DNA of 55,876 bases, taken from positions 1 through 55,876 of the forward strand of contig JBBTTY010000041.1 of assembly GCA_038063975.1 (NCBI GenBank), given 5' to 3'. Of the stretch, positions 43,214 through 52,324 are shown piece after piece. Source of the stretch: UBA6065 sp038063975 (lineage in GTDB: Bacteria > Patescibacteriota > Minisyncoccia > Phycocordibacterales > UBA6065). The notes under the pieces were generated by a model that was not told the origin of the DNA, did not search any database, and saw only the letters and a list, made by a program, of their open reading frames with translations. The translations under genes were made by a program, and so were the position numbers. Position 1 is the first letter of the stretch. The number at the start of each line of letters is the position of its first letter.

Positions 43214-44590
43214 ATGGTGAAAATAGTCCAAAAAGATGATCCCATACTTCGTGAGATTGCCAAAACGGTGACTGACGATATGTTTGGTACGTCTAAGCTA
43301 AAGAAAATCGTCGGTGATATGAAAATTGCTTTAGCAAAAGAAAGTGACGGTGTGGCTCTAGCTGCGCCACAGATTGGCGTGCCTCTTCGATTATTTGTCA
43401 TTTCCGGCAAAATTACGGAATTACTTCATAGAGATAAAACTGAAACCAAGAAAAAATATCCCGATACAGTTTTCATAAACCCTGAAATTATAAAACTTTC
43501 AAAAGACAAGGAAGTTTTGGAAGAAGGTTGTCTGTCAGTTAGATTTCTCTACGGCAAAATTGAAAGAGCGAAAAAAGCAAAAATCAGAGCTTTTGATGAA
43601 AATGGCAAAAAATTCGAAATTGGTACTTCCGGACTTCTGGCTCAAATATTTCAGCACGAAACAGATCATCTCGATGGCAAGTTGTTCATAGATATCGCTA
43701 CTGACGTCCACAATATTCCGCCAAATAAAATTAAAATAGCTTTTTTTGGCACACCGGACAGAGCCGTCGTAATTTTAGAAGCTCTCAAACACGCAAATAT
43801 TGTCCCATCTCTCATAATCACTCAACCTGACAGGCCTCAGGGCAGAAAATTAATAATGACTGCTACACCGGTCAAAATTTGGGCAAAGAAAGAAAAAATT
43901 GCCGTGTTGGAACCAGAAAATTTAGAAGATCAAGCATTCGTTAAAACTCTCCAAAAAGGAGACTTTGATCTGTTTGTCGTCGTGGCTTACGGAAAAATAA
44001 TTAAAGAAAATATTTTGGATATTCCGAAACGAGGTTCTCTCAACTTACATACTTCCCTATTGCCGAAATTGCGAGGTTCTTCCCCTATGGAGACTGCTAT
44101 TCTCACAGATGATAAAAAAACCGGCGTGACGATCATGCTCATTGATAGTCTGATGGATCATGGACCGATTATTGCCCAAAAAGAAGTGTCTCTCTCAAAG
44201 TGGCCACTTACGGTAAATGAATTAGAGGAGATATTACTGAAAACGGGCGGTGAACTCTTGGCTAAAACCATACCTTTATGGCTCGAAGGAAAAATAAAGC
44301 CCCGCGACCAAGATCATTCACAAGCTACTTTGGCCAAAAAAATAAAAAAAGAAGATGGCTTGATCAATTTTTCGGATAATCCATACAAAAATTATTTGAA
44401 ATTTCTGGCTTACAAACAATGGCCGAAGACCTATTTTTTTGTTCGGAAAAACGAGGATAAAATACGCATTATCATAACTGAAGCCGAGTATAAAAATGGT
44501 TTATTTATCATACAAAGAGTCATACCTGAAGGTAAAAAAGAGATTTCTTTCTCTGAATTCGAGAAGAATTACAAAATTTCCGCTATATAA
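43214..44590 (+). CDS. def-fmt: Peptide deformylase - methionyl-tRNA formyltransferase fusion
   Basis: 458 residues in one frame. Residues 1-165 are a deformylase with GVALAAPQIG (motif 1), EGCLSV with ligand C106 (motif 2) and QHETDHLDG with H148, E149 and H152 (motif 3). Residues 172-458 are a formyltransferase: FFGTPDRA, LNLHTSLLPKLRGSSP with N277 and H279, and D315 in DHGPII. The C-terminal tRNA-binding domain of Fmt is present. One polypeptide thus carries both the enzyme that puts formyl on initiator Met-tRNA and the one that removes it. All catalytic residues seem intact. Confidence 0.93.
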   Translation: MVKIVQKDDPILREIAKTVTDDMFGTSKLKKIVGDMKIALAKESDGVALAAPQIGVPLRLFVISGKITELLHRDKTETKKKYPDTVFINPEIIKLSKDKEVLEEGCLSVRFLYGKIERAKKAKIRAFDENGKKFEIGTSGLLAQIFQHETDHLDGKLFIDIATDVHNIPPNKIKIAFFGTPDRAVVILEALKHANIVPSLIITQPDRPQGRKLIMTATPVKIWAKKEKIAVLEPENLEDQAFVKTLQKGDFDLFVVVAYGKIIKENILDIPKRGSLNLHTSLLPKLRGSSPMETAILTDDKKTGVTIMLIDSLMDHGPIIAQKEVSLSKWPLTVNELEEILLKTGGELLAKTIPLWLEGKIKPRDQDHSQATLAKKIKKEDGLINFSDNPYKNYLKFLAYKQWPKTYFFVRKNEDKIRIIITEAEYKNGLFIIQRVIPEGKKEISFSEFEKNYKISAI

Positions 44591-44619
44591 TCATGTGATA
44601 ATCATGTGCCGTAGTCATT

Positions 44620-45000
44620 TTATTTTCTCTTTCTCCACGGCAGGCCGCGAAGCATATTTTTCAATATTAATCCTGATTTTCTCATAAAACGAACTCGTTT
44701 GGACTTGTGCGAACGTAAGACTTCTATGAGCTCGTCTTTTACGGCTCCGAGCGCCATATACAAATCTTCTTTTTCCGACTCAACTCGCAGACTGCCGTGT
44801 CTCGAGTGAAAATTTATTTCTGCCCTGAATATCTCGCCGCTTTTATGATGTTGGGTCGTGCGTGATACCTCGATTTCGGCGATGGCACTGGTATCATTCG
44901 GATCAACATAACTTTCCAAAGAGGAAATTAGTCTGTCTATCGCTTGTTCAATTGCCGGAGTAAGCGAAAGTGACGTACCTTTGACAGTTTTTCTGATCAT
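44620..45000 (-). CDS. hpf: Ribosome hibernation factor HPF/YfiA family
   Basis: 126 residues. Start MIRKTVKGTSLSLTPAIEQA at 45000; the longer frame adds seven unlikely residues. The beta-alpha fold pattern with AEIEVSRTTQHHKSGEIFRA and DLYMALGAVKDELIEVLRSHK matches short HPF. A basic tail (RGLPWRKRK) replaces the long C-terminal domain. It inactivates ribosomes under stress. A TATAAT lies ten bases before the start. Confidence 0.85.
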   Translation of the reverse strand: MIRKTVKGTSLSLTPAIEQAIDRLISSLESYVDPNDTSAIAEIEVSRTTQHHKSGEIFRAEINFHSRHGSLRVESEKEDLYMALGAVKDELIEVLRSHKSKRVRFMRKSGLILKNMLRGLPWRKRK

Positions 45001-45067
45001 ACATTTATTTATTATATGCACTCATTATAGTATACAAACTGCGTCACACAAGATATCATATCTATCA

Positions 45068-46567
45068 ATGCGAAAAAAAATAAAAGTAGCGCAAGTGGCT
45101 GCGGAAATTGAGCCGTTTTCCAAAAGCGGCGGTCTAGCCAATGTTATGGGTTCATTGCCTAGAACAGAATCCAAACTCGGTTTGAATGTCATTGTCATCA
45201 CTCCTCACTATGGCGAGACCAATACATCGCCGGTCGGAGATCTGGAAATTGTATTTGAAGATGTTCCCATAGAAGTTACTTCTGGTGTTTTCGATAAAGC
45301 GACATATTTGCGAGGCTATATACCGGACAGCAAAGTTCCAATTTATTTTGTTTCAAATAAAAAATATCTCGGTCCATCTTCCATGATAAATGGAAAAATA
45401 TATGGGGCCAAAAACGATAATGCCAGGTTTCTTTTTTTTGATGTAGCTGTTTTAAAACTTCTCCAAATGATCAATTGGAAACCTGATATCATACATTGTC
45501 ACGATTGGCATACAGGACTGATTCCCTATTTTCTTAAAGGTCGCTATAAAAAAGATCCTTTCTGGGCAAAAACAGCTTGCTTATTTACTATTCACAACCT
45601 GGTCTATCAGCTCGGACATGATTGGTGGCTCATAGACGAAAATGACCGTGATCTCGGTAGGACACCTCTACCATCCTTTGTTGAAAACGGCGTCATAGAG
45701 CATATCAATTTCGTCAAACGAGCCATCATGAATGCCGATGCCATCAATACAGTTTCAGAAACATATCGCGAGGAGATCATGACTCGAGATTTTGGCGAAG
45801 ATCTCCATCGTATATTAAAAAATCGTGAGAATATTATTTTCGGCATCGTGAACGGCATTGATTACAATGAATACAATCCTCTGACTGACCCCGGTTTAAA
45901 TCAGCATTACAGCGCCAAATCTGTAGCCCGCAAGAGAGACAATAAAATCTGGCTTCAAAAACATTACGGCCTGAAGAATGGCCCTAATATTCCTCTAGTC
46001 TGTATGACCTCGAGAATTGTGGAACAAAAAGGTTTTGCTCTGATCATTCCTATCATTCCCGCACTCATGGAAACCGGCATGCAGATGATAATTATGGGCG
46101 ATGGTGACGGAGAAATTATTAAAGCTTTTGACGATATGCAAAAGAATTTTCCTGGACAATTTATATATACGCCTTTTGACAGCGCCCGTGAAACTTCTCT
46201 CTATGCTGGTTCGGATATTTTTCTTCTGCCTTCACGTTTTGAGCCGTGCGGTGTAAATCAACTCATTGCTCTGCGTTACGGATGCATACCGATTGTTCAT
46301 CACATAGGCGGTCTAGCCGATACGATTATTGATTTTGATCCTTGGACAGAAGACGGTAATGGTTTTACATTTGCCGGTTATGATTCAAACAGTTTGCTTT
46401 TTGCCATGGCCAGAGCTATGGAAACATACAAATACAAAGATGTGTGGAAACGACTAGTCGTTTCTGGACTGCGAGAAGCTAATTCATGGATAATTCCCAC
46501 CAAGAAATACATTGAGCTCTATAAAACGACTATTAAATTGCGAAAAGCTCGCAAAAAAAAAGAATAG
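45068..46567 (+). CDS. glgA: Glycogen/starch synthase (GT5)
   Basis: 499 residues. The ADP/UDP-glucose site KSGGLANVMGSLP, HCHDWHTGLIPYF and the C-terminal SRFEPCGVNQLIALRYG are typical of GlgA. It extends alpha-1,4-glucan chains from a nucleotide sugar. Start at 45068 follows a TATCAT box eight bases upstream. It heads a plus-strand run with GH57 (10 bases later) and cupin PGI (7 bases later). No ADP-glucose pyrophosphorylase is in the window. Confidence 0.95.
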   Translation: MRKKIKVAQVAAEIEPFSKSGGLANVMGSLPRTESKLGLNVIVITPHYGETNTSPVGDLEIVFEDVPIEVTSGVFDKATYLRGYIPDSKVPIYFVSNKKYLGPSSMINGKIYGAKNDNARFLFFDVAVLKLLQMINWKPDIIHCHDWHTGLIPYFLKGRYKKDPFWAKTACLFTIHNLVYQLGHDWWLIDENDRDLGRTPLPSFVENGVIEHINFVKRAIMNADAINTVSETYREEIMTRDFGEDLHRILKNRENIIFGIVNGIDYNEYNPLTDPGLNQHYSAKSVARKRDNKIWLQKHYGLKNGPNIPLVCMTSRIVEQKGFALIIPIIPALMETGMQMIIMGDGDGEIIKAFDDMQKNFPGQFIYTPFDSARETSLYAGSDIFLLPSRFEPCGVNQLIALRYGCIPIVHHIGGLADTIIDFDPWTEDGNGFTFAGYDSNSLLFAMARAMETYKYKDVWKRLVVSGLREANSWIIPTKKYIELYKTTIKLRKARKKKE

Positions 46568-46577
46568 TTATAAAAAC

Positions 46578-47738
46578 ATGAAATGGGTAAATATTCTCCA
46601 TCTATATCAACCACCGACCCAGACAAGAGAAATTGTCGGGGAGGTGGTGCACGACAGTTATGAAAAAATCCTCTGCCTGCTCGATCAGTATCCAAATCTT
46701 CGGCTTACTTTGAATATTTCCGGATCCCTGCTCGAGCTTCTCTCGAAATACGGGCACCAGAGTGTTATCGACGGCTTCAAAAAACATGCGGAACGAGGAG
46801 CTATAGAGTTTTTGGCAAGCGCTATGTATCACCCTATTCTTCCTTTATTGGAAGAAAAAGAAATTCTCCGACAAATACGGCTTCATGAGAATATTTCAAA
46901 AAAATGCTTTGGTGCGATTTATCAACCAGGCGGGTTTTATTTTCCTGAAATGGCCTATAGCGAAAACTCTTGCAAGGCTGTAATCAAAGCTGGTTTCAAA
47001 TGGACAGTTCTCGATGAAATTCACGCTACTGTAAAAGTTGATTCTGAAACACGTTATGAGATCAAAGATCTGAAATTTGGCGTGGTTTTCCGAGATAGCT
47101 CTTATTCCAGGACATTTCCTCCGGAATCTATAATTTTGGATTTGGAAAAAATAAAAAAACCATATCTCGTCACATGTCACGATGGTGAATTGTATGGTCA
47201 TTGGCATAGAGAAGATCATGGCTATTACAAAAAAGCTTTTTCTCATCCTGGAATTACAACTATCACAGTGAGTCAATATATAGACGAACTTGAAAAAGAA
47301 ACAAAAATTGCCGTCAGAGATGCTAGTTGGGAATCAAAACCTGATGAATTGAAACAAAACATCACTTTAGGCTTGTGGCATAATCCTCAAAACGAGATCC
47401 ATAATATGCTCGAAGCTTTCAAAAAGGAAATTTTGACGCTTGTTGAAAACCATCAAGATGACCCCGGTTACTCTCTGGCTCGGCATCATGCTGACAGAGG
47501 TGTGGCTAGTTGTGCTTGGTGGTGGGCCAGCGAGAAAAAAATCGGTCCTTTTTCACCTGTTTCATGGAACCCTACGGAAATAGAAAAAGGCGCGCAAGAA
47601 CTGTATAAAGCAATGAATTCTTTTACAACGCTTTCCCCAAATGAAATATCGAAAACCGCTCTCCTCTTTCGAAATCTACAAAAATCTATTTGGCAAAAGC
47701 ACAAGCAAAAGTATGATCCTGATTATCTGCTAGAATGA
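46578..47738 (+). CDS. GH57 family glycoside hydrolase / glucanotransferase
   Basis: 386 residues from ATG 46578. GH57 features are LHLYQPP at the N-terminus, GFYFPEMAYS with the likely nucleophile Glu, and TCHDGELYGHWH with the likely acid Asp. It could be an alpha-amylase, 4-alpha-glucanotransferase or branching enzyme; the sequence alone does not decide. Placement between glgA and PGI supports a role in shaping or degrading storage glucan. The longer frame overlaps glgA. Confidence 0.85.
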   Translation: MKWVNILHLYQPPTQTREIVGEVVHDSYEKILCLLDQYPNLRLTLNISGSLLELLSKYGHQSVIDGFKKHAERGAIEFLASAMYHPILPLLEEKEILRQIRLHENISKKCFGAIYQPGGFYFPEMAYSENSCKAVIKAGFKWTVLDEIHATVKVDSETRYEIKDLKFGVVFRDSSYSRTFPPESIILDLEKIKKPYLVTCHDGELYGHWHREDHGYYKKAFSHPGITTITVSQYIDELEKETKIAVRDASWESKPDELKQNITLGLWHNPQNEIHNMLEAFKKEILTLVENHQDDPGYSLARHHADRGVASCAWWWASEKKIGPFSPVSWNPTEIEKGAQELYKAMNSFTTLSPNEISKTALLFRNLQKSIWQKHKQKYDPDYLLE

Positions 47739-47745
47739 TGACTAT

Positions 47746-48312
47746 ATGAAAAATTATGCTAGCCGGACACATTCGGAAATGCTAGATGTGCTCATGGATG
47801 CTAAATCTCCAGGGCCTGAAATTTACTATTATATGGTTCGTGGTGGCAAGGAAAAGACAAACATTACAATTCTGGAACCAGGCATAATTGGTGACGAGTA
47901 TATAAAAACATACGGTCACTATCATGTAGGAAAACTAGACGAGACTTATACAATTCTTCAAGGAAAAGGTGTGATCGTCATGCAAACGAGAAAAATTGAT
48001 GAAAAAGGAAAACCGCTAGACGAAGAAATTGAAACTTTTAGAGCGATTAGCGTAAAAACTGGAGATAGGGTTTTCATTCCGAGCGGAGCGGGTCATTTGG
48101 CCATAAATACCGGCGAAACATGGTTCGTTACTTCAGACGACAGTCCGGTCAATTTTCTAGAAAAAGATCCTATCAGTTTACCTGGACACGCCGATTACGG
48201 CCCCTTCAAACGACTCCACGGCGCTGCCTATTATGTCATCAAAAAAAATAACGAACCTACTCTCGTGAAAAATCCTCTTTATAAAGTAATTCCTAAAGCA
48301 AAAATAGAATAA
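47746..48312 (+). CDS. pgi: Cupin-type glucose-6-phosphate isomerase
   Basis: 188 residues. Cupin motif 1 is GHYHVGKLDETYTILQGKG, and motif 2 is PSGAGHLAINTGETW, which match the archaeal-type PGI in place of the common bacterial enzyme. It interconverts glucose-6-P and fructose-6-P, joining glucan turnover to glycolysis. Its stop codon lies inside the left arm of the following nested hairpin. Confidence 0.88.
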   Translation: MKNYASRTHSEMLDVLMDAKSPGPEIYYYMVRGGKEKTNITILEPGIIGDEYIKTYGHYHVGKLDETYTILQGKGVIVMQTRKIDEKGKPLDEEIETFRAISVKTGDRVFIPSGAGHLAINTGETWFVTSDDSPVNFLEKDPISLPGHADYGPFKRLHGAAYYVIKKNNEPTLVKNPLYKVIPKAKIE

Positions 48313-48428
48313 AAAATACAAGTACAAGCTAATCGAGAACCTCCGCAGGGAAGGATTTGTCATAGGTCTGTCCTTGACAAATCCGACCCGAGGACTGTTC
48401 GAGAGTAGTTTGTACTTGTATTTTTTAT
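48309..48428. repeat. Nested hairpin with unique core (C)
   Basis: Outer stem of 19 pairs (ATAAAAAATACAAGTACAA and complement). The core is unlike families A and B: TCGAGAACCTC pairs in parts with GAGGACTGTTCGA, enclosing GGATTTGTC / GACAAATCC with a loop of about 15 bases. It lies between convergent pgi and the HAD-phosphorylase gene and includes the pgi stop. Confidence 0.8.
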
Positions 48429-48429
48429 A

Positions 48430-50778
48430 TTACAGTTTGTAGAGTTTTTTAATATAATCATCAAGCATTCTTTTTGTAGTAAACTTTTTCTCTACCATAG
48501 ACATAGTTTTTTTCATACGTCTAATCCACTGATGAGGTGTATTGTTTTCTCTTTTATAAAATAATGGTGTTACTTCTTTTTCTAGAAAATTATACATGGC
48601 CGAGGCCGTGTTTTCTTCGGGCAAGATCCAGCCGATGTTTTTCCATTTTACTTCCTCTATCCAGCCATCACTAATACTCATTTGAAGTGTACCGTTTAAT
48701 CCAGCTTTCATACCACTCGTGCCACAAGCTTCTTTACCTCGAAAAGGAGTGTTTAGCCAGATGTCCGCACCAGCCACTAGTTTGTGGGCTAGGGATATAG
48801 AATAGTCTGGTATATAGGCGATTTTGTTTTTCCATTTTGGATTGTTTGTCAGAGTGCGGATGCGATCCAAAGCGTTCTTCGCACTGACGTCGTTGTTGTA
48901 AACATTGCCGGAAATGATTAATTGCAGAGAATGAATTCCGAAACAAATTTTTTCCAGTCTTTCTATATCGGATATGAGTAGTTCTGGTCGTTTGTAGGCA
49001 ACAAAACGTCTGGCCCAGACAACTGTGCAAGTATTTTGATCGAGAGTAGAGCCTGTTTTGGCATTTGTGTAATCAATCAGTTCTTTGCGAAGTTTCGATT
49101 TCACCTGCCAGATTTTTTCATCGGTTAATTTTTGTCTATCATTTCCCCACTCTCTGCCAAACCATCTGTCTCTGTAAACGCCATTTGTAATAGATATGAG
49201 ACGACTTTTTGGATGAACTTTCTTTTCGAACTTTGCGTGGAGAATACTCACAGCATTCCGACGTATAGCTGTATTCAAGAGAAAATGGGTGGCAGAAAAG
49301 ACGCGCACCTCAGGATCGACACCTAGAGAGAATAATTCTTCGGCAGAAACACCGAGACTATGAAAATATGGCCCAAAATAACGCATAAAATCGCTTTCTT
49401 CTATTTTTACGCCGGCTTGAGAAAAGATAGTATGTTTTGTCGCTACTATTTTTTTGCGTATCTCTTTTACAGCCTTTAGGATATTTTTATCTTTAAAGGA
49501 AGAAGCAGAGCGAGCGATCAATTCCAGAGTGGTAAATGCGGTATGGCCTTCATTCAAATGATATAGATGTGGCGAAATATGAAGTGTTTGGAGCATTCTG
49601 GCGCTACCCACACCTAAAACTAAATCTTGTCTTACCCACGTATAATCATCCATGGCATAGATAGTTGACAAGATTTTCCGTGATTCTTCATCATTTTCTT
49701 CTATATCTGTATCTAAGAGGATAAGCCAAGTGTTTTGCCCAAAGTTTCTGGCGTAAGCGCGAGCTTTGATAGCTTTATTTTCAAAGGGAATTTCTATGAC
49801 CAGCGGCTTGCCATTTATGGTTATGAGCGAATATTTGTTTTGTTTTATGTCTTTGTTTTTATGACTGTACCATAATCCTACGAAAACCATGGGCAAAGCC
49901 CTATCATTTGCTTCATAGAGAAAATCTGCCGCCAATACTCCCAGGCCTCCGGCATAAGTCAGGGAATCGTCGTCGAGGGCGTATTCGGCTGATATAAAAG
50001 CCACAGGTTCTCTCTGGTCATATTTTATAGAACTTGCTTCTATGGTTTTTGGCGCTTGGAGAAAATCTCCCATAATTTTCTGGGTGTTTTCCGGCCCTCT
50101 AGTTTCCATCACTTTTATACCCACATTTTTTACAGGATTGTCATTACCTTCAGGAAAGAGAGCATCACCGACAAACACGACAGAATCTCTAGGCAGTTTT
50201 GTATATTCAATAATTTTTCGCAAGCCGAAAGCTTTATCAATGCCATCATTTGTCACATCGATAGAAGTGGTACCTCCGATTTTCAACTCCAAGCCTGACA
50301 GCAGTGGCGAAAGTTTTTCCACCAAAATTGTTCGTTTTTTCTGATCTGGATCCCATAAGTGCTTCAGATCGGCTGGAGTATCTTTGCCTAGAGCTGAATA
50401 AGTCATACCAGAATCTCTGTCGTCCAACAATGGTTCTAATTCTTTTTCGCTAATGGCGAGAATTTGCCTGAAAGCCCTGCGTACACGCACCTTATCTCTG
50501 CTTGCCAGTTTTTCGGCATATATTCTCTGCCAGCCTCCTCTATATACCCAGAGTTCTGCGCCACTAGTTGTGAGAATGTAGAGATTTGTCAATTCTCTCA
50601 CAGTGGCAGTCAGAGGTTTTAGAAGTTCTGATTCAAATTGTTTGAAAGACGCCCCAGATATAACTGCTACCTTTGTCTGCTTTAAAAGCTCGCATAGGAG
50701 AGATGCCGTTTCTTCCATAATTGGCGCCCTGCTTTCCGTGAGAGTATTGTCTAGGTCAAATACGATAAGTTTCGGCAT
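48430..50778 (-). CDS. glgP: HAD phosphatase - alpha-glucan phosphorylase fusion
   Basis: 782 residues from ATG 50778 (MPKLIVFDLDNTLTES). Residues 1 to about 250 are a HAD domain of the phosphomannomutase/sugar-phosphatase group: DLDNT nucleophile motif, SGASFKQFESEL and GDALFPEGNDNPV. The rest is a short GT35 phosphorylase: FISAEYALDDD, HLNEGHTAF, WARRFVAYKRPELL and the PLP region EACGTSGMKAGLNG with its Lys. It would release glucose-1-P from glucan while the HAD part handles a sugar phosphate. The longer frame runs into the tRNA gene and is rejected. Confidence 0.9.
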   Translation of the reverse strand: MPKLIVFDLDNTLTESRAPIMEETASLLCELLKQTKVAVISGASFKQFESELLKPLTATVRELTNLYILTTSGAELWVYRGGWQRIYAEKLASRDKVRVRRAFRQILAISEKELEPLLDDRDSGMTYSALGKDTPADLKHLWDPDQKKRTILVEKLSPLLSGLELKIGGTTSIDVTNDGIDKAFGLRKIIEYTKLPRDSVVFVGDALFPEGNDNPVKNVGIKVMETRGPENTQKIMGDFLQAPKTIEASSIKYDQREPVAFISAEYALDDDSLTYAGGLGVLAADFLYEANDRALPMVFVGLWYSHKNKDIKQNKYSLITINGKPLVIEIPFENKAIKARAYARNFGQNTWLILLDTDIEENDEESRKILSTIYAMDDYTWVRQDLVLGVGSARMLQTLHISPHLYHLNEGHTAFTTLELIARSASSFKDKNILKAVKEIRKKIVATKHTIFSQAGVKIEESDFMRYFGPYFHSLGVSAEELFSLGVDPEVRVFSATHFLLNTAIRRNAVSILHAKFEKKVHPKSRLISITNGVYRDRWFGREWGNDRQKLTDEKIWQVKSKLRKELIDYTNAKTGSTLDQNTCTVVWARRFVAYKRPELLISDIERLEKICFGIHSLQLIISGNVYNNDVSAKNALDRIRTLTNNPKWKNKIAYIPDYSISLAHKLVAGADIWLNTPFRGKEACGTSGMKAGLNGTLQMSISDGWIEEVKWKNIGWILPEENTASAMYNFLEKEVTPLFYKRENNTPHQWIRRMKKTMSMVEKKFTTKRMLDDYIKKLYKL

Positions 50779-50784
50779 GGGACC

Positions 50785-50790
50785 ATTATA
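50785..50790 (-). promoter_or_regulatory. -10 box of the HAD-phosphorylase gene
   Basis: On the minus strand TATAAT, six bases (GGTCCC), ATG 50778. It fixes the start and lies just after the tRNA-Asn gene. Confidence 0.6.
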
Positions 50791-50821
50791 TAATATGAAT
50801 CTGATTTTATCCTGAATTGTT

Positions 50822-50897
50822 TGGCTCCTCGGCCTGGACTCGAACCAGGGACCCATCCCTTAACAGGGGATCGCTCTACCAACTGAGCTACCGAGGA
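50822..50897 (-). tRNA. tRNA-Asn (anticodon GTT)
   Basis: Acceptor TCCTCGG/CCGAGGA, D-arm with GCTCAGTTGGTAGAGC, anticodon stem ATCCC/GGGAT with loop CTGTTAA (GTT), T-arm CTGG-TTCGAGT-CCAG. The 3' CCA is encoded, unlike tRNA-Glu in this window. Confidence 0.95.
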
Positions 50898-50997
50898 ATA
50901 ATTTCGTCGTTGAAATAATTTTCAACTCGCGAATAGAATAGTATCAAAATATCAAAGAAAGACAACGCTTCTCCAAAACGTACTATAATGAGACATA

Positions 50998-51603
50998 ATG
51001 GTCGAAGATAAACAAGCAAAAAATCAGGCAGATGTCATATTGGTAGAGAATGCTCTCACATCAAGCAATCAGTTCAGCCGTATCATTGAAAAATACCAAG
51101 AACCTCTGCGTCGATATGTCCGTCGTATGGCCAGACCAAATGAGGATGAACTGGATATGCTCTTGCAGGATATATTTATAAAAACGTACGAGAATTTGAA
51201 CGACTTTGATCTGGGATTGTCATTTTCATCATGGATATATCGTATCGCCCATAATGAGAGTATAGATTTTCATCGCAGGAACAAGAGATATGGCGGTTCT
51301 CTAGACGATTCCACCGGCGACGATGATAGTCTCTCTCTAATCGAGACTATTGCCGCCGATGGAGACATCATCACAGAAGCCGATAGACATTACGTGAAAA
51401 AATCCATAAACGCCATACTTGATGAATTAGATTCAAAGTATCGGTCGGTGCTGGTGTTGAAATTTATTGAGGGCAAAGATTATGATGATATTTCTCACAT
51501 TCTCCGAAAGCCCCTGGGAACTATAGGGACTTTGATTCATCGAGCAAAGAAAGAGTTCAGGCGATTAGTGGAGAAACGAGGTATATATAGCGGAGACTTA
51601 TGA
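50998..51603 (+). CDS. ECF-type RNA polymerase sigma factor
   Basis: 201 residues. Region 2 (LLQDIFIKTYENLNDFDLGL, SSWIYRIAHNESIDFHRR) and region 4 (LDSKYRSVLVLKFIEGKDYD, then the HTH KPLGTIGTLIHRAKKEFRRL) are both present with no region 1 or 3. A TATAAT lies eight bases before the start. The next gene, 16 bases on, encodes a membrane protein that may hold it in check. Confidence 0.92.
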   Translation: MVEDKQAKNQADVILVENALTSSNQFSRIIEKYQEPLRRYVRRMARPNEDELDMLLQDIFIKTYENLNDFDLGLSFSSWIYRIAHNESIDFHRRNKRYGGSLDDSTGDDDSLSLIETIAADGDIITEADRHYVKKSINAILDELDSKYRSVLVLKFIEGKDYDDISHILRKPLGTIGTLIHRAKKEFRRLVEKRGIYSGDL

Positions 51604-51619
51604 CAAAAATAAAAAAAAT

Positions 51620-52324
51620 ATGACATTCGAAAAACAAATCATGGAAAAAATAAGAGGGAGACGGCTCCGGCCGATGCCAAAGGGTTATTTCTATGTGCGC
51701 GACGTCGTTGTCTGGCTTCTGCTCGGTGTATTTGTGACGGCTCTGTCTCTCGGTTTTGCTATGACTATGTTTATGATTCGCGGCACAGACTTTGGGCTTT
51801 TTGAAAAGCTCGGCTTGTCGAGTGGTCAGAAAATAATTTATTCCATTCCATTTTTTTGGATTGCTACATGCATCGCCTTGGCTTTAGCTGTCTTTATCAA
51901 TTTTCGAAATACTCGCAGGGGTTATCGCATGAGCACGAAACAATTTTCTCTGATAACTGTGCTCATTGCTCTGGCTTTCGGCAGTGTTTTGTACTCTCTC
52001 GATATCGCTAAATATGTAGACAAGACCGCTTCGAAAAACTTTCCTTTGTACAATTCTGTCGTGCCACTCAATATAAATAATTGGCTCGATCCAGAGCACG
52101 GTCTGCTCTCTGGCGCTGTGCGGGACAGGGAATCAGAATCTGATTTCATGCTCCGAGACGCAAATGGTATCTTGTGGCATGTAACGGGCAGAAATATTGA
52201 AGTGGAAAAAGGTTTCAAATGGGCTAGTGGTGATAGAATCAAAATTATAGGCGTACAGTCCGGACTTGATGAATTCCGCGCTATAGAAATATTGCCGTGG
52301 GAGGAGAAACCTACAAAGGAATAA
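51620..52324 (+). CDS. Membrane protein, possible anti-sigma factor
   Basis: 234 residues. A short cytoplasmic N-terminus rich in basic residues (MTFEKQIMEKIRGRRLRPMP) is followed by three membrane segments, then an outside domain of about 90 residues with an OB-like beta pattern (DFMLRDANGILWHVTGRNIE, then WASGDRIKIIGVQ). No zinc-type anti-sigma motif (HxxxCxxC) is present. The role as partner of the ECF factor is inferred from order and topology only. Its stop codon lies in the outer stem of nested hairpin B3. Confidence 0.65.
   Translation: MTFEKQIMEKIRGRRLRPMPKGYFYVRDVVVWLLLGVFVTALSLGFAMTMFMIRGTDFGLFEKLGLSSGQKIIYSIPFFWIATCIALALAVFINFRNTRRGYRMSTKQFSLITVLIALAFGSVLYSLDIAKYVDKTASKNFPLYNSVVPLNINNWLDPEHGLLSGAVRDRESESDFMLRDANGILWHVTGRNIEVEKGFKWASGDRIKIIGVQSGLDEFRAIEILPWEEKPTKE

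Noticed and set aside
50779..50856. A longer N-terminus of the HAD-phosphorylase (frame open to 50856).
   Set aside because: It would run into the tRNA-Asn gene. The HAD motif begins right at ATG 50778 and a -10 box sits six bases upstream.
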